DNA from: Corylus avellana | Lineage: Eukaryota; Streptophyta; Magnoliopsida; Fagales; Betulaceae | Direction: 5' to 3' | NCBI RefSeq assembly: GCF_901000735.1 | Contig: NC_081551.1 | Span: 9,938,232-10,002,231, forward strand | DNA: 64,000 bases | Shown here: one piece after another, positions 1 through 15,200 of the stretch | How positions within the stretch are numbered: the stretch's first letter is position 1 | How the letters are laid out: every line of letters begins with the position of its first letter | Notes under the pieces: model-generated | What the model was told of the DNA's origin: nothing | The model's database searches: none | Seen by the model: only the letters and a program-made list of their open reading frames with translations | Made by a program: the position numbers and the translations under genes

Positions 1-220
1 AGTCAGTCTTCCCAACTGCAAAGTCCATTGGATCCATTTCATCTAGTTGAGTAAAAGCTCGTGTTTCTTCGTCTCTACCTTCACCAGCAGAATCATCAAG
101 AAAATATGAATCAAGAAACTTGATCTTGTAGCTGATGCTTGATATACCAGTAGAAAGCAAGAGGTTGATACTATCAAAAGAAATTGTCCTCTTAATTTCA
201 TGTTTAAAGAGAACCTCCAT
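1..220 (-). CDS. Partial open frame downstream of POLD1, unknown protein
   Basis: Reading leftward from an ATG at 220, 73 codons run without a stop to the window edge. The product is acidic towards its end (an SAGEGRDEETRAF stretch, then LDEMDPMDF) and looks like real coding sequence rather than intron. The ATG context is good (GAG before, G after), and an in-frame TGA lies just upstream. It begins only about 74 bp past the POLD1 stop codon on the same strand. It is therefore either the first exon of a tightly packed next gene, an exon whose start is misjudged (a splice acceptor near 233 is possible), or chance. I do not recognise the family. Confidence 0.35.
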   Translation of the reverse strand, partial: MEVLFKHEIKRTISFDSINLLLSTGISSISYKIKFLDSYFLDDSAGEGRDEETRAFTQLDEMDPMDFAVGKTD

Positions 221-293
221 CTCCCCTTCAGTTTCTCAGGCAAAACACACCTAGGTTACTCATGGGCAAAAAACACCAAACTTGAAAATAATC

Positions 294-3200
294 TTAGAAG
301 CTCCACCGGTCTAATTGCAGCTTGGCTTCAGCCATGTCTTTCTGTGCCTTCTTTCTTCGATAAAATATTGGACAATCTCGACTGCAAACAAAATGTAGCA
401 TCAGTCATTCTCAAAACACAAAAAGCATGCTGAGAACCGTAGGCAATGAGTGGAATATATGGACAATGCAGAAATCAAAGAAGCTCACAGACATGCAGTG
501 CAAAGCCAAATTGCAAGACTAAAGAAGCGCAAGGGGGTGTCATGCTTTTTCACAAATTGCATACTCCTATTTTGGGAGTCATTTCTTGCAATGACGGCCA
601 ACTCACATGCAAAATATTTCAGGAAATCCCAATTGGGAAGAAATTAAGAGCTTACTACCCCATACAAGTGACAATATAGTAATACCTTGTGCAGAGCACA
701 TCCTGATGTAGAGAGCCTTGGCACTCTTGACACTGTGTCCACAGCCTCCCAAAAAGCATCTCTAGCTCAGATACTGCAATTGCTCATAATTGATTGTTTG
801 CAATTGTAAGTCCCTTGGTCATTTCAGTATACACTAAATTCATTTTAAACATTGGAACATTACAGGAAAAAATTGAAGTGCCTACCATTAGCCACTGTTT
901 TGCAGTAAAGTTCGGCTTCTCTTCCTTTACAGTGTGAGCAGAGAATTCGATCTTTATCACTGATCCAAAAGACATCAATAACAAAGTATTAGGCTCTTTA
1001 TGCTCAGAAAAAAAGAAAAATAGAATTAGGCTGTTTATAGAAGAAAATCCATACAAATCATACCAGGTACTTCTGAGACATTAAAGGCCATCTGTTTCCC
1101 TTATGTATAATCACTTCAAACCCGATGCCTTACTTTCTTTGTATGGTCCACAACAAATTTCACATTTGCTAATCTAATTTCTCAATGGTCGATTATTGCC
1201 TTTGTGTCTGGTCATTATAAATCCATATCAACTGACCATAGCGTTCATTTTTACTGAATTTCTCAATGGTCGATTATTGCCTCTATGTCTACATTATAAA
1301 TCCATAGACAACTGACCCTAGCATTTTTACTAAATTTTTGATATCTTAAATAATCCCACTCAAGCATTGCTTTGCTTTAATGGTGCCTTACATGTTAACA
1401 ACTAGTTCAACTTTTGTTTTCCTTATTGTTTGAATTGCAATGATTTGCACACTTTTTTTTTTTTTTTTTTTTTGTATGGCACACACAAGGAGACTCCTCA
1501 CATAGGAGAGGAAGCCTAATGCACTAACACAACTTTTCTATAAAAAGACACTGTAAATAAAAATAAGTGTAGCATATTTTCTTAATTACTCCACACACAT
1601 TGTTATTATTTATAAGAAAAATGCTAAACTTACAACTCTTTTACAATTTGTTGACATGTATCAACATTTGATGGGTGCTATGTAGGCCACTAAAAAGTTT
1701 AACACCCCACAATCACATGCCGTGTCAGCTAGTTGTAAAAGAATCGAAGACCAATTTGTAGGTCTAGCATTACTCTATTTATCAAGGAAAGTCGCACACT
1801 GCAATTCAAGTACATCTACTCACAAGATAAACTTAATCATAACTTTTAAATCAAATAACGGATAAAATATACTTAAATATTCTAACACACACAATCATGT
1901 TCGTGTCCATAAATCATAAATTTCCTAGCCCTGCCATCCATCCAAACAATATGCAATTATGCAGTAAACAGTTGCAGCAGAAATTTTCTATTATTAGCAA
2001 AATGTTGGAACGCTTCTACCTAAAAGAGGTTTCGATGATTACTTTTTGTATCTAATATAATTTTCCCACACAACTTGTAGGCTTGCCAATCAGCAATTAA
2101 CATGTGAACTACAGGAAATAACTAGAAAAAATCTTCGGTACAACTATCAACAAAAGCAGATCAACGTCAAAATCCACACAGTCAGTATATTGAACTCACA
2201 AATAAGAGTTTCAAGTTAAGAAAAATAAAATAAAAGGAAAACAGTGAAGGAATAGAATTATACCTAATTAGAGCTTTGCAGCCAATGCAGCTGAGTTGCT
2301 TCTTTGCAAATTTCATTATGCCACTGTTTGAGGGAGTAGAGATAGAAATAGATCTTGTGTGACTTCCATGGAGTAGTTCCCTGCTAGCATTCTTCAAAAT
2401 GGGCTCAAAAATTCTTAGAAGTGGCTGTTACATTAAATTACTCGCATGTGAGTAAACCAGGACTTTCTGTACTGTAAAGTATATGCAAAGCACAATATAA
2501 GAACTAACCTTGCTCATTTGATTTTCAAGGTAGTATTGGGGGTCTATTGGTATGTTATTCTCTAGGACATAGATGGGATCCTCTGACTTCTCATAAGCCT
2601 GATTGTCACTTACTGGTTAATTGTTACAAACCAAGATAAAGTACAACAATTCCCCCCCTCCTCCCAACAAAAGAAGAAGAAAAAAAGCACCAGAAAGATA
2701 CCTTGGCACCTTTTGCAGCTTTAACGATGACATAAGGTACCCGATCCCCAACATTTGGAGCAGTAGCAGCATCTCGCTGTAACAACCCAAAATTAATATA
2801 CTTATGGTCCAGTGGAACATGTTATATATGTCAAGTCAATATAAATAATAAGCAGCTACAAAGTAAATGAATTCGTCAATAAGGCACCACGGACCTTGCG
2901 CATGCGCTCAGCAAGTTCAACGTGAGCTGCCTTTACTTCGTAATCATCTCCTGTCTTTGTCAGACCCTGCTCATAAAGTACATTAGTAGAGGTACAAAGC
3001 AATATACCGTTATCAGATTAAATGGAACTATAACTCCCATTTTAAAAATAATCCAAAGAAGAACCAAAAGACAGTATGTAATGAACATCTAGAACACTAA
3101 CTAGCCAAATCCTTTTTCCCAACCTTAGTAATAACCAAAAGTGACAAATCCATGCGGTTCATAAGAAGATCTGAAATGGTATTCTTGACATACTGGATTG

Positions 3201-6200
3201 CCCCAGGAATGTCCCGGTCAATAAGTATTTTGTGCAGGGACTCAGTTACCAGGTTTTTAACCAACAAACAATTGTCTCTACGAACTGTTTCAATACCTGT
3301 CCAAAAAAATAGGTGAAATTGACATACTTGACAATAATAGAGAGCCAGAAATGGTTGAGGAACTCCTATATATACCTTTAGTGTCCATTTTGTCAAACTT
3401 TTCTGGATTTGTCCATAGCAAACCAGCATATCTCTTCTTGCTGATCAGAAGATATGGATAATAAACCTTCTCAAACTCGAGTTTGATTGGCTTCACAAAC
3501 GCAAATACCAAACAAAAAACAAAAAAGATTCGTTACAAAAATAATCATACAAAGAAATTGGAACCACAAAACGCTATTTACTACCTTTGTCCAACAATAA
3601 GTGTCTTGCTTTGCAGTTTTCTCCCAAAGAAGTCAAAAAAATATGTTTTTTTCTAATATTCCCACATAGGCCTTGTTTTCAATGAAATTTGTTTCTTTAT
3701 TTTTGAAGAGGGCAATTCTGGAAGTTCATAACCAAAATATGAGGCATATATGCATTAATTGCTTTTCTTTAAAACTTGTGCCCATGTAAGAGAAAACATT
3801 CCTTTTTTGGATGGAGAGTATACGACTTTCAAAACCAACAATTAAAAGTTATGATCAAGCTGATCAAAAGATCGGGTCCAAGTAATCTCGACTTAGTAAA
3901 ATTCATTCAGGTTCAAACCAAAATGCAACACCTAGCATTCCTCTTTATTCAAATATCGTCCAACTTCACTTAACCTTTCCAAGGTGACCTGATCAATACT
4001 GTTTCCAATATCCATCTATGGATTAGTAATTCAAAATAAGTTAAGACTGCCCCTCTCAGAGAAGACTTCTTTTTTGGATGGACGATACAACTTTCAAGTC
4101 ATAATATGGTGATTAACTAAACTAAAATAACAATATGGATGCTCCTGAAAGTCGCATCCAAGTAACAGCAACATTAAAGTTATAATAAAGCTGATCAAGA
4201 ATTGGGTCCAAGTAATCTCGACAAAGCCAAATTCGTTCAAGTTCAAAACAAAATGCAACACCTGTCATTCCTCTTTATCACCAAACTTAACTTAATTAAG
4301 TTTGGTGACCTGCTCAAGACTATTCACTATATTCATGTATCCATTGGTAATTCAATATAATTAGCCACAAGACTAGCCTCCATAAAATCTACAGAGCCAT
4401 ACAAGCAATATTAATTCCTCAAATTAAATTATTCAGCACAAGTACCTCAGTTGTTCCAAATTTAGAAGGACTTGTTAATAATTATTTCAATCCATATATC
4501 GAGAATATCTTATCTGGCACAAAACTAAAAGTAAAATAAGGCATATATAAGTGTAGGATAAAAGAAGATTCAAGATCTAGTGAAATAATTATAAAGTCTT
4601 ACTTTAATGAAAGTTCCACTAATATATTCAGCAGCCTCTCTCCCCAAGTTCATGGCTGCTTCCACGTTGTCGACACCGAATTGTACCATAACAGAATCTG
4701 TGTCTCCATATATAACCTGGTACCATATAATTACTATGACAATCATTGTTTAAGGATAATAAGGTATGGAAGAAAACCAAATGCTCAAATCAAACAATAA
4801 GATGAAAATCAATGTGCCAATCATGGAAAGAAAATAATGAACGTCTTATAAAATCATTAACGAAATCATACTAGCAAGTTCTATCCACCTTGCATTCATA
4901 CAGCAAAACTTCAAATTCCAAAATGAAGAAAATTAAATAGTTGAAAGGCAATTGCTGGATATTCATTGTGCCCACAAATAAAAGGGAACACTAAGCGTCT
5001 CTGAACTTGCGAATAAAGCCCACACTATTTTCCAATCAAGCCATAGTGTCAACCGTCAAGAGGAGCCAAAAAGCTCCATCTCTCCCCAAAAAGATCGACC
5101 GGAGATAGCCTTTCCTACATTCCACTATATGTAACATGAAGGAACTTCCCCCTGGCTTGAGAATGAACTTGAAAGGTTTCAATTCTACGAAAAAAATCTC
5201 CTCATGGAAGCTTCGAAAAACTAACAGGCTCAAGAAGACAGAATCCTCGCAACAACCACCTCAGACAGCATAAAACCCTTTTTGAGGGTTTTGGCACAAG
5301 TTGACAATGTCAATCAACTGAAGAAACTATAAAACTTTGGTAAGCACATACCAAAATAACAAGAATGGATTCTGCTCTTGTGCATAGCAATAAGTCAGAG
5401 AATGGTACAAACCTTTCATGAATTACAAAATCTAGAAAGAAATTGAACTTAGAGACATAAGAGACACCAGGGATCTGAGCTACATCAAACACCGCCATAC
5501 CATGTATAGCATTGTTTGGCACATTATATACCTTTAGAAAAGTAAAATTCTACATGACATACCTCAACATTGTGTTCATAGCCCCCAATCATCGTAAATT
5601 TATCTTCCACAAGTTTTTTGGTATGCTCAATCATTTGTCGACCTTTACATGGGCAGCCAAGTCAAGCAACCATTAGAATTCAGAATGAAGTACATTTTAA
5701 CTCATGTAGAGAACAATTATCAACATGGATCATAACTGCATTTCAGAACAGTACCATAGCTTGTAACACTTGAAGATATCTCTAAGCATGGTAACTGGCC
5801 AACAGTAGCTCCTGTAAATCCGTAAACAGAATTTGCACTTATCTGAAAAAAGAAAGACATAAGAGAGATTAAAACAATGAAAAAATAAGGAACCAGCGTA
5901 ATTGAAGTCTTGAATAGCTGGCACTCAAAATTACCTAAAACTTTAATAAATTAATAGTGCAAAGCTTACTTTCAAGGCCAGCTGTCGACCATCTAGCACA
6001 GCCTTCTCAAGTGGATCTTTTGCTTCCTAGGATGGTAATAGAGACAACATCATTATTTACATGCACAAAAGGTCAACGAGTATCAAAGTTAGCTGACAGC
6101 TTGACTGAAAACTTCATAAAAACAGGAAGCAAAAATACACATTAAAAGGTAATTACCTTCAAATCTGCTTTTGCTCTCTTACGAGCTGCTATTAGTTCTT

Positions 6201-9200
6201 CAAGAATTTCAGGAAGTATTCCCTAAGATTATCTCATGAAACATTCTCATTATTGATTATTATGGGCACGTAATGTATATAGAAACTAATTAAATTCTAT
6301 AATTCACTCAATATATATATAACATTTAAAAAACTAACCTTCTGCAAATTTGATTTAACAAATGTTTCGCCAGATGGGGTTTTGTTGATGCATTCTGGGG
6401 GCAGGTTGAGTTTTCGAACATCCTCAGGTGTCACCTTCACAAAGACCATTAAGATAAAAAAAAATTTCTCCACAAAAGCTTCAATATTAAAACTGATTTT
6501 ATGTTGAATTATAGGATAGTTTCCAAACAAAAAGGAAATGGTGGCAAATAGAGATGATGGCCCGAAGAATCACCAGAGTGCAGTAGCATAAATTATATGC
6601 CATCATAATAGATGGATACAAGGATGCAAAATCCAATGTTGCAATTGGCTTTTCATAAAATCCTGCCTTTGCCTCCAAAACCTGCATTTGCACATCCAAA
6701 ATACGAATGCATGTTAATGCTTGATACCCATTGATTTTCAATAAAAAGTACAAACAAGACATATCAACTGCAAATGATAGGAAGGGGAGAGAGGGAGGAG
6801 GCACAATTAGAAGAGCACAATGAAAACTCTAACCATAAACAAATTTTACGCAAATTTTGGATCCCAATGTAGAATGATATTCATATTACTGTGGATACTG
6901 GCATTTTAATTTTGAATTAGCCACTGAGCTTTGTTGCTAAGTCTATTCCCTTTGGGTAGCCAAATATTGACATTTGATAGGGAAGGAAGAGAAATGAATG
7001 GGGAAAAGAACTTCTCCCTATACATTTAAACCATCTTCTGCAAACTAAAAGTCGAAATTAGCAAGCACATTGAAGCCCTGGTATATATCCAACCTCTAAC
7101 ATTTCACAAGCTAGTATCCAAAAAAAACCTCTCTTCTCTCTCCTATTTCCTCTCTCACAGAGGTGGCACATGAGGAGTGTTTTGGTTCTTTTTCTTTAGT
7201 GACTAGTCTCAGGCAGTCTGCCGGTGGTGGAGAGATGGGTCTATCAAGAAGTTGGTCTGTGGAATCCAAGGATTTTGAGATGCTGACGAAGGATGTAGCT
7301 ACTGGTTTGAAAATTCAGGAGAGAAGCAGAGGATTGATGAGGTCTGTGCGGTTGGGAAGCAGAGAATCAGCCTGGCTTTTACACGTCTTTGATGAGTTGG
7401 TGGCAGCAAATGATTCAAGGGTTTTCCGGGATCAGTCTACACCAGGCTACCCTCATATGTTAGCTCATAAGTGCTTTAACAGGCATGGAGGTGTTTTGGT
7501 GATTGAAGAGTATGATGGGAGAGAGAGGCACTGGGTCTGTTCTGGTGCCAGAAGGGAGGAGTCAGAAAGGTTGGATTAAATTCGAATCAGAGCTTCAGAT
7601 TGCTATCAAGTTCTTTCAACCTTTTTTACGGGCTCCGAAGAACGTTGCCGTGAAAAAGAAGAGTTTCACTGAGGTGCTGCAATCTACGGTGAGTCCGACA
7701 GAGGATTTTTTTTTTTCCCTTCGGTAGAGCCACTAGCCAGGGTGCCTAAGTGGCTTTCGGGAGGAACTTCCGGTAACGTTGTGTTGAAGATGTTCTTTTT
7801 TCTTCTACCATTTAGGTGTTTCTCTTGTATACTTCCAATGTACTAGGGTTACACCCCTCTACACTTTTTGATATATACAACATTACTTATCAAAAAAAAA
7901 AAACAAAAAAGTTTCACAAGGTTATATTTATCAATATACCATGAAAATTAAGATCTCTTATCAAAATTAAAAAATAAAAAATAGCATGGAATGAATGTAC
8001 AAGAAGAAAATTGCAGACTGCTTCTTGTGAGGCATAAATATTTTTTTTGATATATATAAATATAAATATAAAATGCATGATCAGACCAAACCCATCAAGT
8101 GGCTCTTTAACTTGAAAGAATGTTTATACAAATGGATTTAAATGTACGTAAAATCAAATCACGGTTCAAGAACTTCTAATTACAATCATGCAAGGGCCAT
8201 AATCCCAATCATTTGATACCTCATCAACATTCTTCTTCTCACATAAGATCATTCCTCAGAAATTGTAGAGGTGGCACCCCTAGTATCACTTATTTCCAAT
8301 AGAGTTACGTACTTTCTATTCCCAATGCCACTCATTCATATTTTCCATAGTTCCTGAAGATGTTATAGCTCCTAATATTTTATGCATCCACTTATGCATG
8401 TCACCTGATTCTACAGATCCATATCATATAGCTCCATCAAGAAAGCAATAACATAAGCAAAGATAATTCTAATAGAAATTGTCGTCCATGTAGTCATAGG
8501 TCAATAGTATGAGGAAGGGAGAAAGCATCTAATAGAAGTAAAGAGAATGTTTTCACTAGTTGAAAATATCACATTCAAAAGTATAAAATTCTTAATTTTT
8601 TTTTTTTTTTCCTTTTTTTTAGAAAAAAAGGGTTCTTCTTGAAGGGAGCCTAACGTTTGTGACTGCAGTTGATCATTATCACAATGCAGAAAACAAATGA
8701 GGCCAATAAAACCATTTTTAATACAACAAATCAAACTACTCTCTTGTGTTCGATGGCATGATTGTAAAGTACACCCTGTGAGGGTTTACCAATTATTTCC
8801 TTCATATATATATATATAGTGCAATAGAGACAGAGTAGAGATCTTCTAAACACCAATTTTCTTTTCCAACACTTTTCTCTTTCTCTATAAAACCTTCTCT
8901 AAAATCCTAATATTTTCATGGTATTAGAGCTCACGTCCTAGGCTCTTTCTCTTTCTCTCTTTGATTTTTATTTTCTTCTTCCTTTCTTTCCTCTTTTTTC
9001 TTCTCCTCTACCATAGAACCTATGTAAGTAGTATGTTCGTTGTGCAAAGGCAGAGTTACTTGACTTGATGGAGGTTGTGATACAATTGTTGTCATTCTCG
9101 TGCATGGCAGACTTGGCATAACTCACGGTTGTAGGTGGCAGATCTGTGATTACAGCTGCTGCGGTGGTCAGTTCCCCATTGGTGGTTGCTGGCCTTTCAT

Positions 9201-12200
9201 GTGGTCATTGGAGGATTGAGACATTGTCACCAATATGTGTGGTGGCCGATTCTGTAATACCTGTTGTCAATAATATGAGTCTACCCATTGCACAACGCAG
9301 AGGAGTCAGGTCATGCACACACCATCCCTTTTCTGATTTTGATCCTATCAACATCTTTCACCATCAAATCGTTCCTTGGTGTCCAAATTGTCATCTGTGT
9401 CTATCCCTAGAAATCTACAAGAGGTCCTTTTTTTTTTTTTTTTTTCTAATCTTCTACAAGAGGTACTTTGTGATGCAAAGTGGAGGATATCGATGCAAGA
9501 AGAAGTGGAAGCTCTTCACAAAAACAAAACTTAGGATTTTGTTAATTACCTAATGGGAAGGATGTTGGATGCACGTAGGTGTTCACTGTCAAGCATAAGG
9601 CCGATGGTGCTACGAAACAATACAAGGCAAGACTTGTTGCAATACACAAACCTATGGGATTAATTATGAGGAAACATTTGCTCCAGCGACAAAGATGAAC
9701 TCAATTAGAGTTCTAATTTCTATAGCTACGAACTTGGATTGGCCTCTACATCAATTTGACGTAAAAAATGCATTTTTTCATGGAGATTTAGAAGAAGCAT
9801 ACATGGAAATTCCTCCTAGATTGGAAGATTCATCCTTAGTGGGAAAAGTGTGCAAACTAAAGAAGAAAATAAATCCATCTCCCAACCTAATTACTAGTCT
9901 ATAGTCCCCTTATAGTATATCCCATTCTACATTCCGAACATTATCAATCAAGTTCAAAAAAGATAACTCACATAAATCACTACATAATTGTTGTTTAATA
10001 ATGCAAGCATGGTGAACTAATATCCCAAACGTGTTGATGTCATAAACAGCTACTAATAATTACAGTACATAAAACAACTACAACATAAAGGAAATTAGAA
10101 TGCAAACTTACAGTAGCACCTTCATATGTTCCTTGTTCAGATCCTGCCTGTTTGACATTTGGAATAACAAGGTCCCTTTGTCTTGCCTTCCTAAGAAGTT
10201 GAGAAAGTACCTGCAAAAGAATGGGTCAATATTCTAAAACTAAACAACTTTTAGCATTCCGTGCATTTATTGGAAACTCATTAGCTAAAGAGTTTATTAT
10301 ACTAACCTTGATGCTTTGCCCTCTGGAAAGAAGAAAAGAGATAGGAACACCTGTTACTCGAGCCATCTCCACGTAATTGTAGATGAACATCAGTTTGTCT
10401 AAAAGCCGCTGTGGGAGATAAGCATCCTACAATCAAAAGAGAGAAGGGACGCATCCTCGATTAATTCTGTAAACAAATTCATCTTCAAAACAATTCCTGA
10501 TATAGGAACTACATTGTGTCTAAGAGGTTGAGAAGAGCCATACTGAAAAATGTAATGTCAAAGTCTGTCAGAGTATAGAAATGCTATTTATCTTAAAAAT
10601 AACTATTAACTCATAGAAACAAAAGTAAGGATGTCTAAGAGTAGACCTCTAAAGCAAATAAATACCATTGCCTTCTTCTTTTTTTCTTTTTTTTTCTTTT
10701 TTTGGGGGGTGGGGGGGGGAAGGAGAAGGAATGCCACCAAAATTTACTCTTCACTAACTATAGATAGCTTAGATCTAATTGTAGAAGCACGACTTCATTC
10801 TCTGACCCTTGAAAGTGGGTAACGCTAAACACTATACAGGAATTTGTTTGCCACAAGGATTCATGGCAATAAGACATTATTAAACGCTTCAAGGGAATTC
10901 AATAGCAAAATAAGGAGAGAAATCAAGATATAGAAAAACTAAAATATGCACCTTCAGACAATATACAGCAAGCCGCCTCCTTGTTTCGGCATTCCCATTC
11001 TGAAGATCAGATATTATTGAATGGTGTACATCCTCTTTCTGCATGAGGGAAATGGCGTGAACAATAGTAACACTTGACATTAATGTTATTTCCAGAGAAG
11101 GAAGAAATCAAGTAAGAGGAGACAAAAGTGGTGAAAGAGGAATTAGATAATCTGCTGATTCTAATGACTGAAACAAGAAACTGGTTAGGACAGAAAGAAA
11201 ACACAAACAAGCACACATGTGCACATGCATGGGCACATACACACACATAGCAAGCAAGATAAATTGATAAGTTGCTTGCCATATCAATCCATGCTTTCAG
11301 TGCCACAATCTTAATTATAAGCACAACAAGCAGCAACAAAAGGCAAAGATGAACATTATAGATTCATGCTTTCAATGGTACAATTTCATACATAAGAACA
11401 ACAAGCAACAAGCAATCTGTCAAAAACCAGACAAGAAAGTTTAACATGAGCAAATGAATAAGACAAAAGTTGCAAAAAAGTTGATTAGAGCAAGTCAATA
11501 TGACCAGAGTTCCCAGGATCGCTAGACCCAACCAGCCTGGTGCTTAGGCTCTCCCTATATTAAAGGAACTATAAGCAAAATTTGCACAGGTAAAATTACC
11601 ATGTTTAATTAGAAGTTACATAATCTCTTATTGAGTACAGAAAGAGGATAAGGAGTAGATAACCATAATTGATTGATGAAGTCATGATAGAGGTCACTAA
11701 TAAGACAAAAACAAAGATATTCCAATTAACATCCAATCAACCTGCTCTAGTACCATCATAGTAAACCATCAGTCCCAAAAGCTTAAGTAGCCAAAAATGT
11801 ATATCAAGCTCATACACATGGTAACAGTAACACAAAGACTACAAAATATTATCTATTTAATAAAATAAAATAAAAAGTGAACCTAACCAAACATTGCCTT
11901 TGGCAAAAGAAAATGCTTCTGCATTACAACAAGCTTTGTTAACATTCAGAAATTAGAATTATGGAGCCATAAAACTCACTGGCTTAGAGTCCATCAATCA
12001 AGAACAAAGAGAGTGAGATTAAAACATGAATGATGAATGAAAAATAAAGCTTTTGAGGAGAAAATATAAATAAAAAACCCCTCTACTACAGTTCACCATT
12101 GAATGAAGGCAAGCCTACATAGCATGACGGTAAAACCATCCAAGGGAATGAATGGTGGTTGAGACTTAATTCAAACTGTTGAACCAAAAAAAAATCATGA

Positions 12201-15200
12201 AATTAAACAGAAGAAGTTTCATCAGCAAGATTTGACCTTCAAATAATAAAACATAAACTATACATCAAAGAGAAATACATTTATGTGTCCTATCCTCTGC
12301 AGTTAGGCAATTAGCTTGACTAAATACAATAATTAGCTTGACTAAATACAATAATTCATGCATTGAGAATAGAATAAAACATATTAAGGCACAGACCATG
12401 CAAGACAGATGCCGTTCTAAGAAAGCACACAAGTTCATAAAATCATCTCGTACAACATTTTTAATGGTCACACCTAGAACTGAACTAGACCATGTAAAGT
12501 TATCTCCAACTGCAAGAAAATGCATGGTGCTCTTCCCATCTATAATTTTACTCAAATCCATCAAAATCTCCGTGGATATTTATATTGAAAATTAATACAA
12601 AGAATAATAAAGCAGATACTTGATATCAAGTCAAAACGAAAAAATAAACCTTACCTGCTCAGAGAGGAAGTGTGCTGAGACAGAATTCAAGGAATAAGAA
12701 CTTAACTTATAATCTCGTTGCATAACCTGCAGTAAACAACAATAACTTGTTTGTCATTATTCTAGATTCTCATAGACCAAGTACACCATCTTAAGCAAGA
12801 ACACACTATGGACAAAACCTGGAGCAAATCAAATTGAACTCTCCCTTCTACTGTTACTTCTTTACTTTCCCTTGTTCCCATCTGTCTATAAAACCAACAA
12901 GTATCAGTAAAATGTTCCCAGAGGTTAATGAGAGATTTAACAGACTGAATGCAATGCCAAAAAGAATTTCTTACTTTGAAATAATTAGATTCATATGGGG
13001 ATAAATTTGAAATCACCAGAGAAAGGCGATATAGCAAGTATAGCAAAAAGTTTAGCAACGCATAGCAATCTTTATTATATTAACAATAACAATATTTTCT
13101 TATTTTCTTCTACACAATAACAATAAAAACAATCGTAATATGTTTACCTTGAAGAAAAAGTTGTATCCTTGACCCGAACTCTGCTATTCCTGATGCGGCC
13201 CAGTATTGGAAATTCAGCAATTCCCAAGGTCTCAGCCCTCTGTAAGCCACAAAAACAGGAAGAGAAATTAGCCATAATGTAGATATGGCCACATACATGA
13301 AACCTCAGCATTTAAAAAATACATACTCATAATGAAAGATATAAAGGTTGGACTAATAAAACAAAATAGACAAAATTTACTATGACAATCTGCATTGACA
13401 ATGAGAAAGTCAATATTTCAATTACCTCAATTAGATATGGCAAATCAAATTTGCATATGTTATATCCAATTATGATATCAGGGTCCACTTCACGGATAAA
13501 ATTCTGCAAGAGAACCTACTCATTAGACTATAAACATGCACAAAAGGACCCTATATTAAATTCAAATGCTTCTTGAGATTATGCTACGTTTTTATGAACA
13601 AAGTTTCAGAAAACACCCAAATAAAATGAAGAAAGGATAATCATGTCTTTTATCCACTATCATAGAAAGAGCTCTGCATACAAAGAATGTACACATGCTA
13701 GCATCAGAATATGCGATTCAAACATGGAGCCCTTTTGCCTGGAAAAATTTTAAAAACATGGAGTATACTAGTCATTAGGTATCCAAGGAAAAACGCGTTA
13801 CCATGTGATTTTGTCATTAGGTCTCCATGGAAAAATCAATCTATCAATATATTATGGAATAGAAAATCTCTTATCTATAGTGGTTTTTTATTTTGTAAGC
13901 AGTCAGGGAAGACTACCATTTTAACAAGTTATATTTATGAGGGTATACAAGACTTTTTGGTATTTCCCTATATATAGATTTATGGGGAAATAATATACTT
14001 GACTATCAATACATACATACATACATACATACATACATGTAAGTATGTATGTGTGTGCTATATAAGAAGTATGAAGTAAGGTTTATGTTTAATCCTCTTG
14101 TCATACACTTCTAAACCCTTGACCTCCTTTCTTCCTAATTCTATTATTAGTAGAAAAGAAAGACCAAAAGGATAGGAGAGACGAAATTCTCTTATTCAAT
14201 GATGATTCACTCATACAGGTACATAGGTATAAATTGAACAGACCTACAAACTATTATGGAAAGAAATAATGAAATCTTACAATCAGATCAAATCAGAATA
14301 CTAGTAGGAATAAATCAAGGAGAATCAAATCATAGTATCTCGGTAATTTCCATCATCAACACTCGTCATCAAGCTGAGGCATAAATGTCTCACATTCCCA
14401 GCTTGCATAAGACTGCATGAAGAACACCACTAGACACTCCTTTTGTCAAGATATCCGCAAGTTGTTCTTCTGTCTACAGATATAATGTGCAAATAATACC
14501 TGCTCGGAGTTTCTCTTTAATAAAGTGTCGATCAATTTCAACATGCTTGGTTCCATCATGTTAGACTGGATGGTGGGCAATATTAATTGTAACTTTATTG
14601 TCACAATACAAGTTCATAGGATCCTTGGAATAAAACCCAAGCTCTTTCAAGAGTATCTTCAACCATAATATTCCACACAGCCATGGCTCTAAATTCTACT
14701 TCTACACTGGATCTGGCAACCACTGATTGTTTCTTGTTGTGTCCAAGGAGTGTCTATTCTACATTGATTAAAATTAATGCCCAAGAAATACTTTAAAGTG
14801 GCAACTCTATTTTTTGATCGGGACGGACAATACTAAGAGATTGATCATCCATAACAAAGGGAAGATAAAATAGGCATTTCTTCTAGAAGCATGCTTGGAA
14901 AAGGTAAAGTTGAGAAACGCACTTACGTGAGTTCAATCAAACAAAAACAATAATTGCATAACATCACTTTAAGGCCAAACGAGCTTTTTGTTACAAAACC
15001 TAACTCTTAACAAATTTAGTACAGTAAAAGAGGGACTGTGCAAAGATAAAAATGATACCCTCCACGCTAGCAAGACGTCTCTTTCTGTATCAAAAGACAT
15101 CACATCGACACCAACTATCGGAGAGCATGACTTAAGGGTCATCACGTTGCGAATAAATGGCTGGTCCTCTCCCTGCAAAGTAACTAGATTTGCCACCTAG

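Noticed and set aside
9146..9553. 135-codon plus-strand frame before the copia RT
   Set aside because: It lies between the primer binding site and RT of a decayed copia element and contains a poly-T-derived F run; no host protein similarity recognised.
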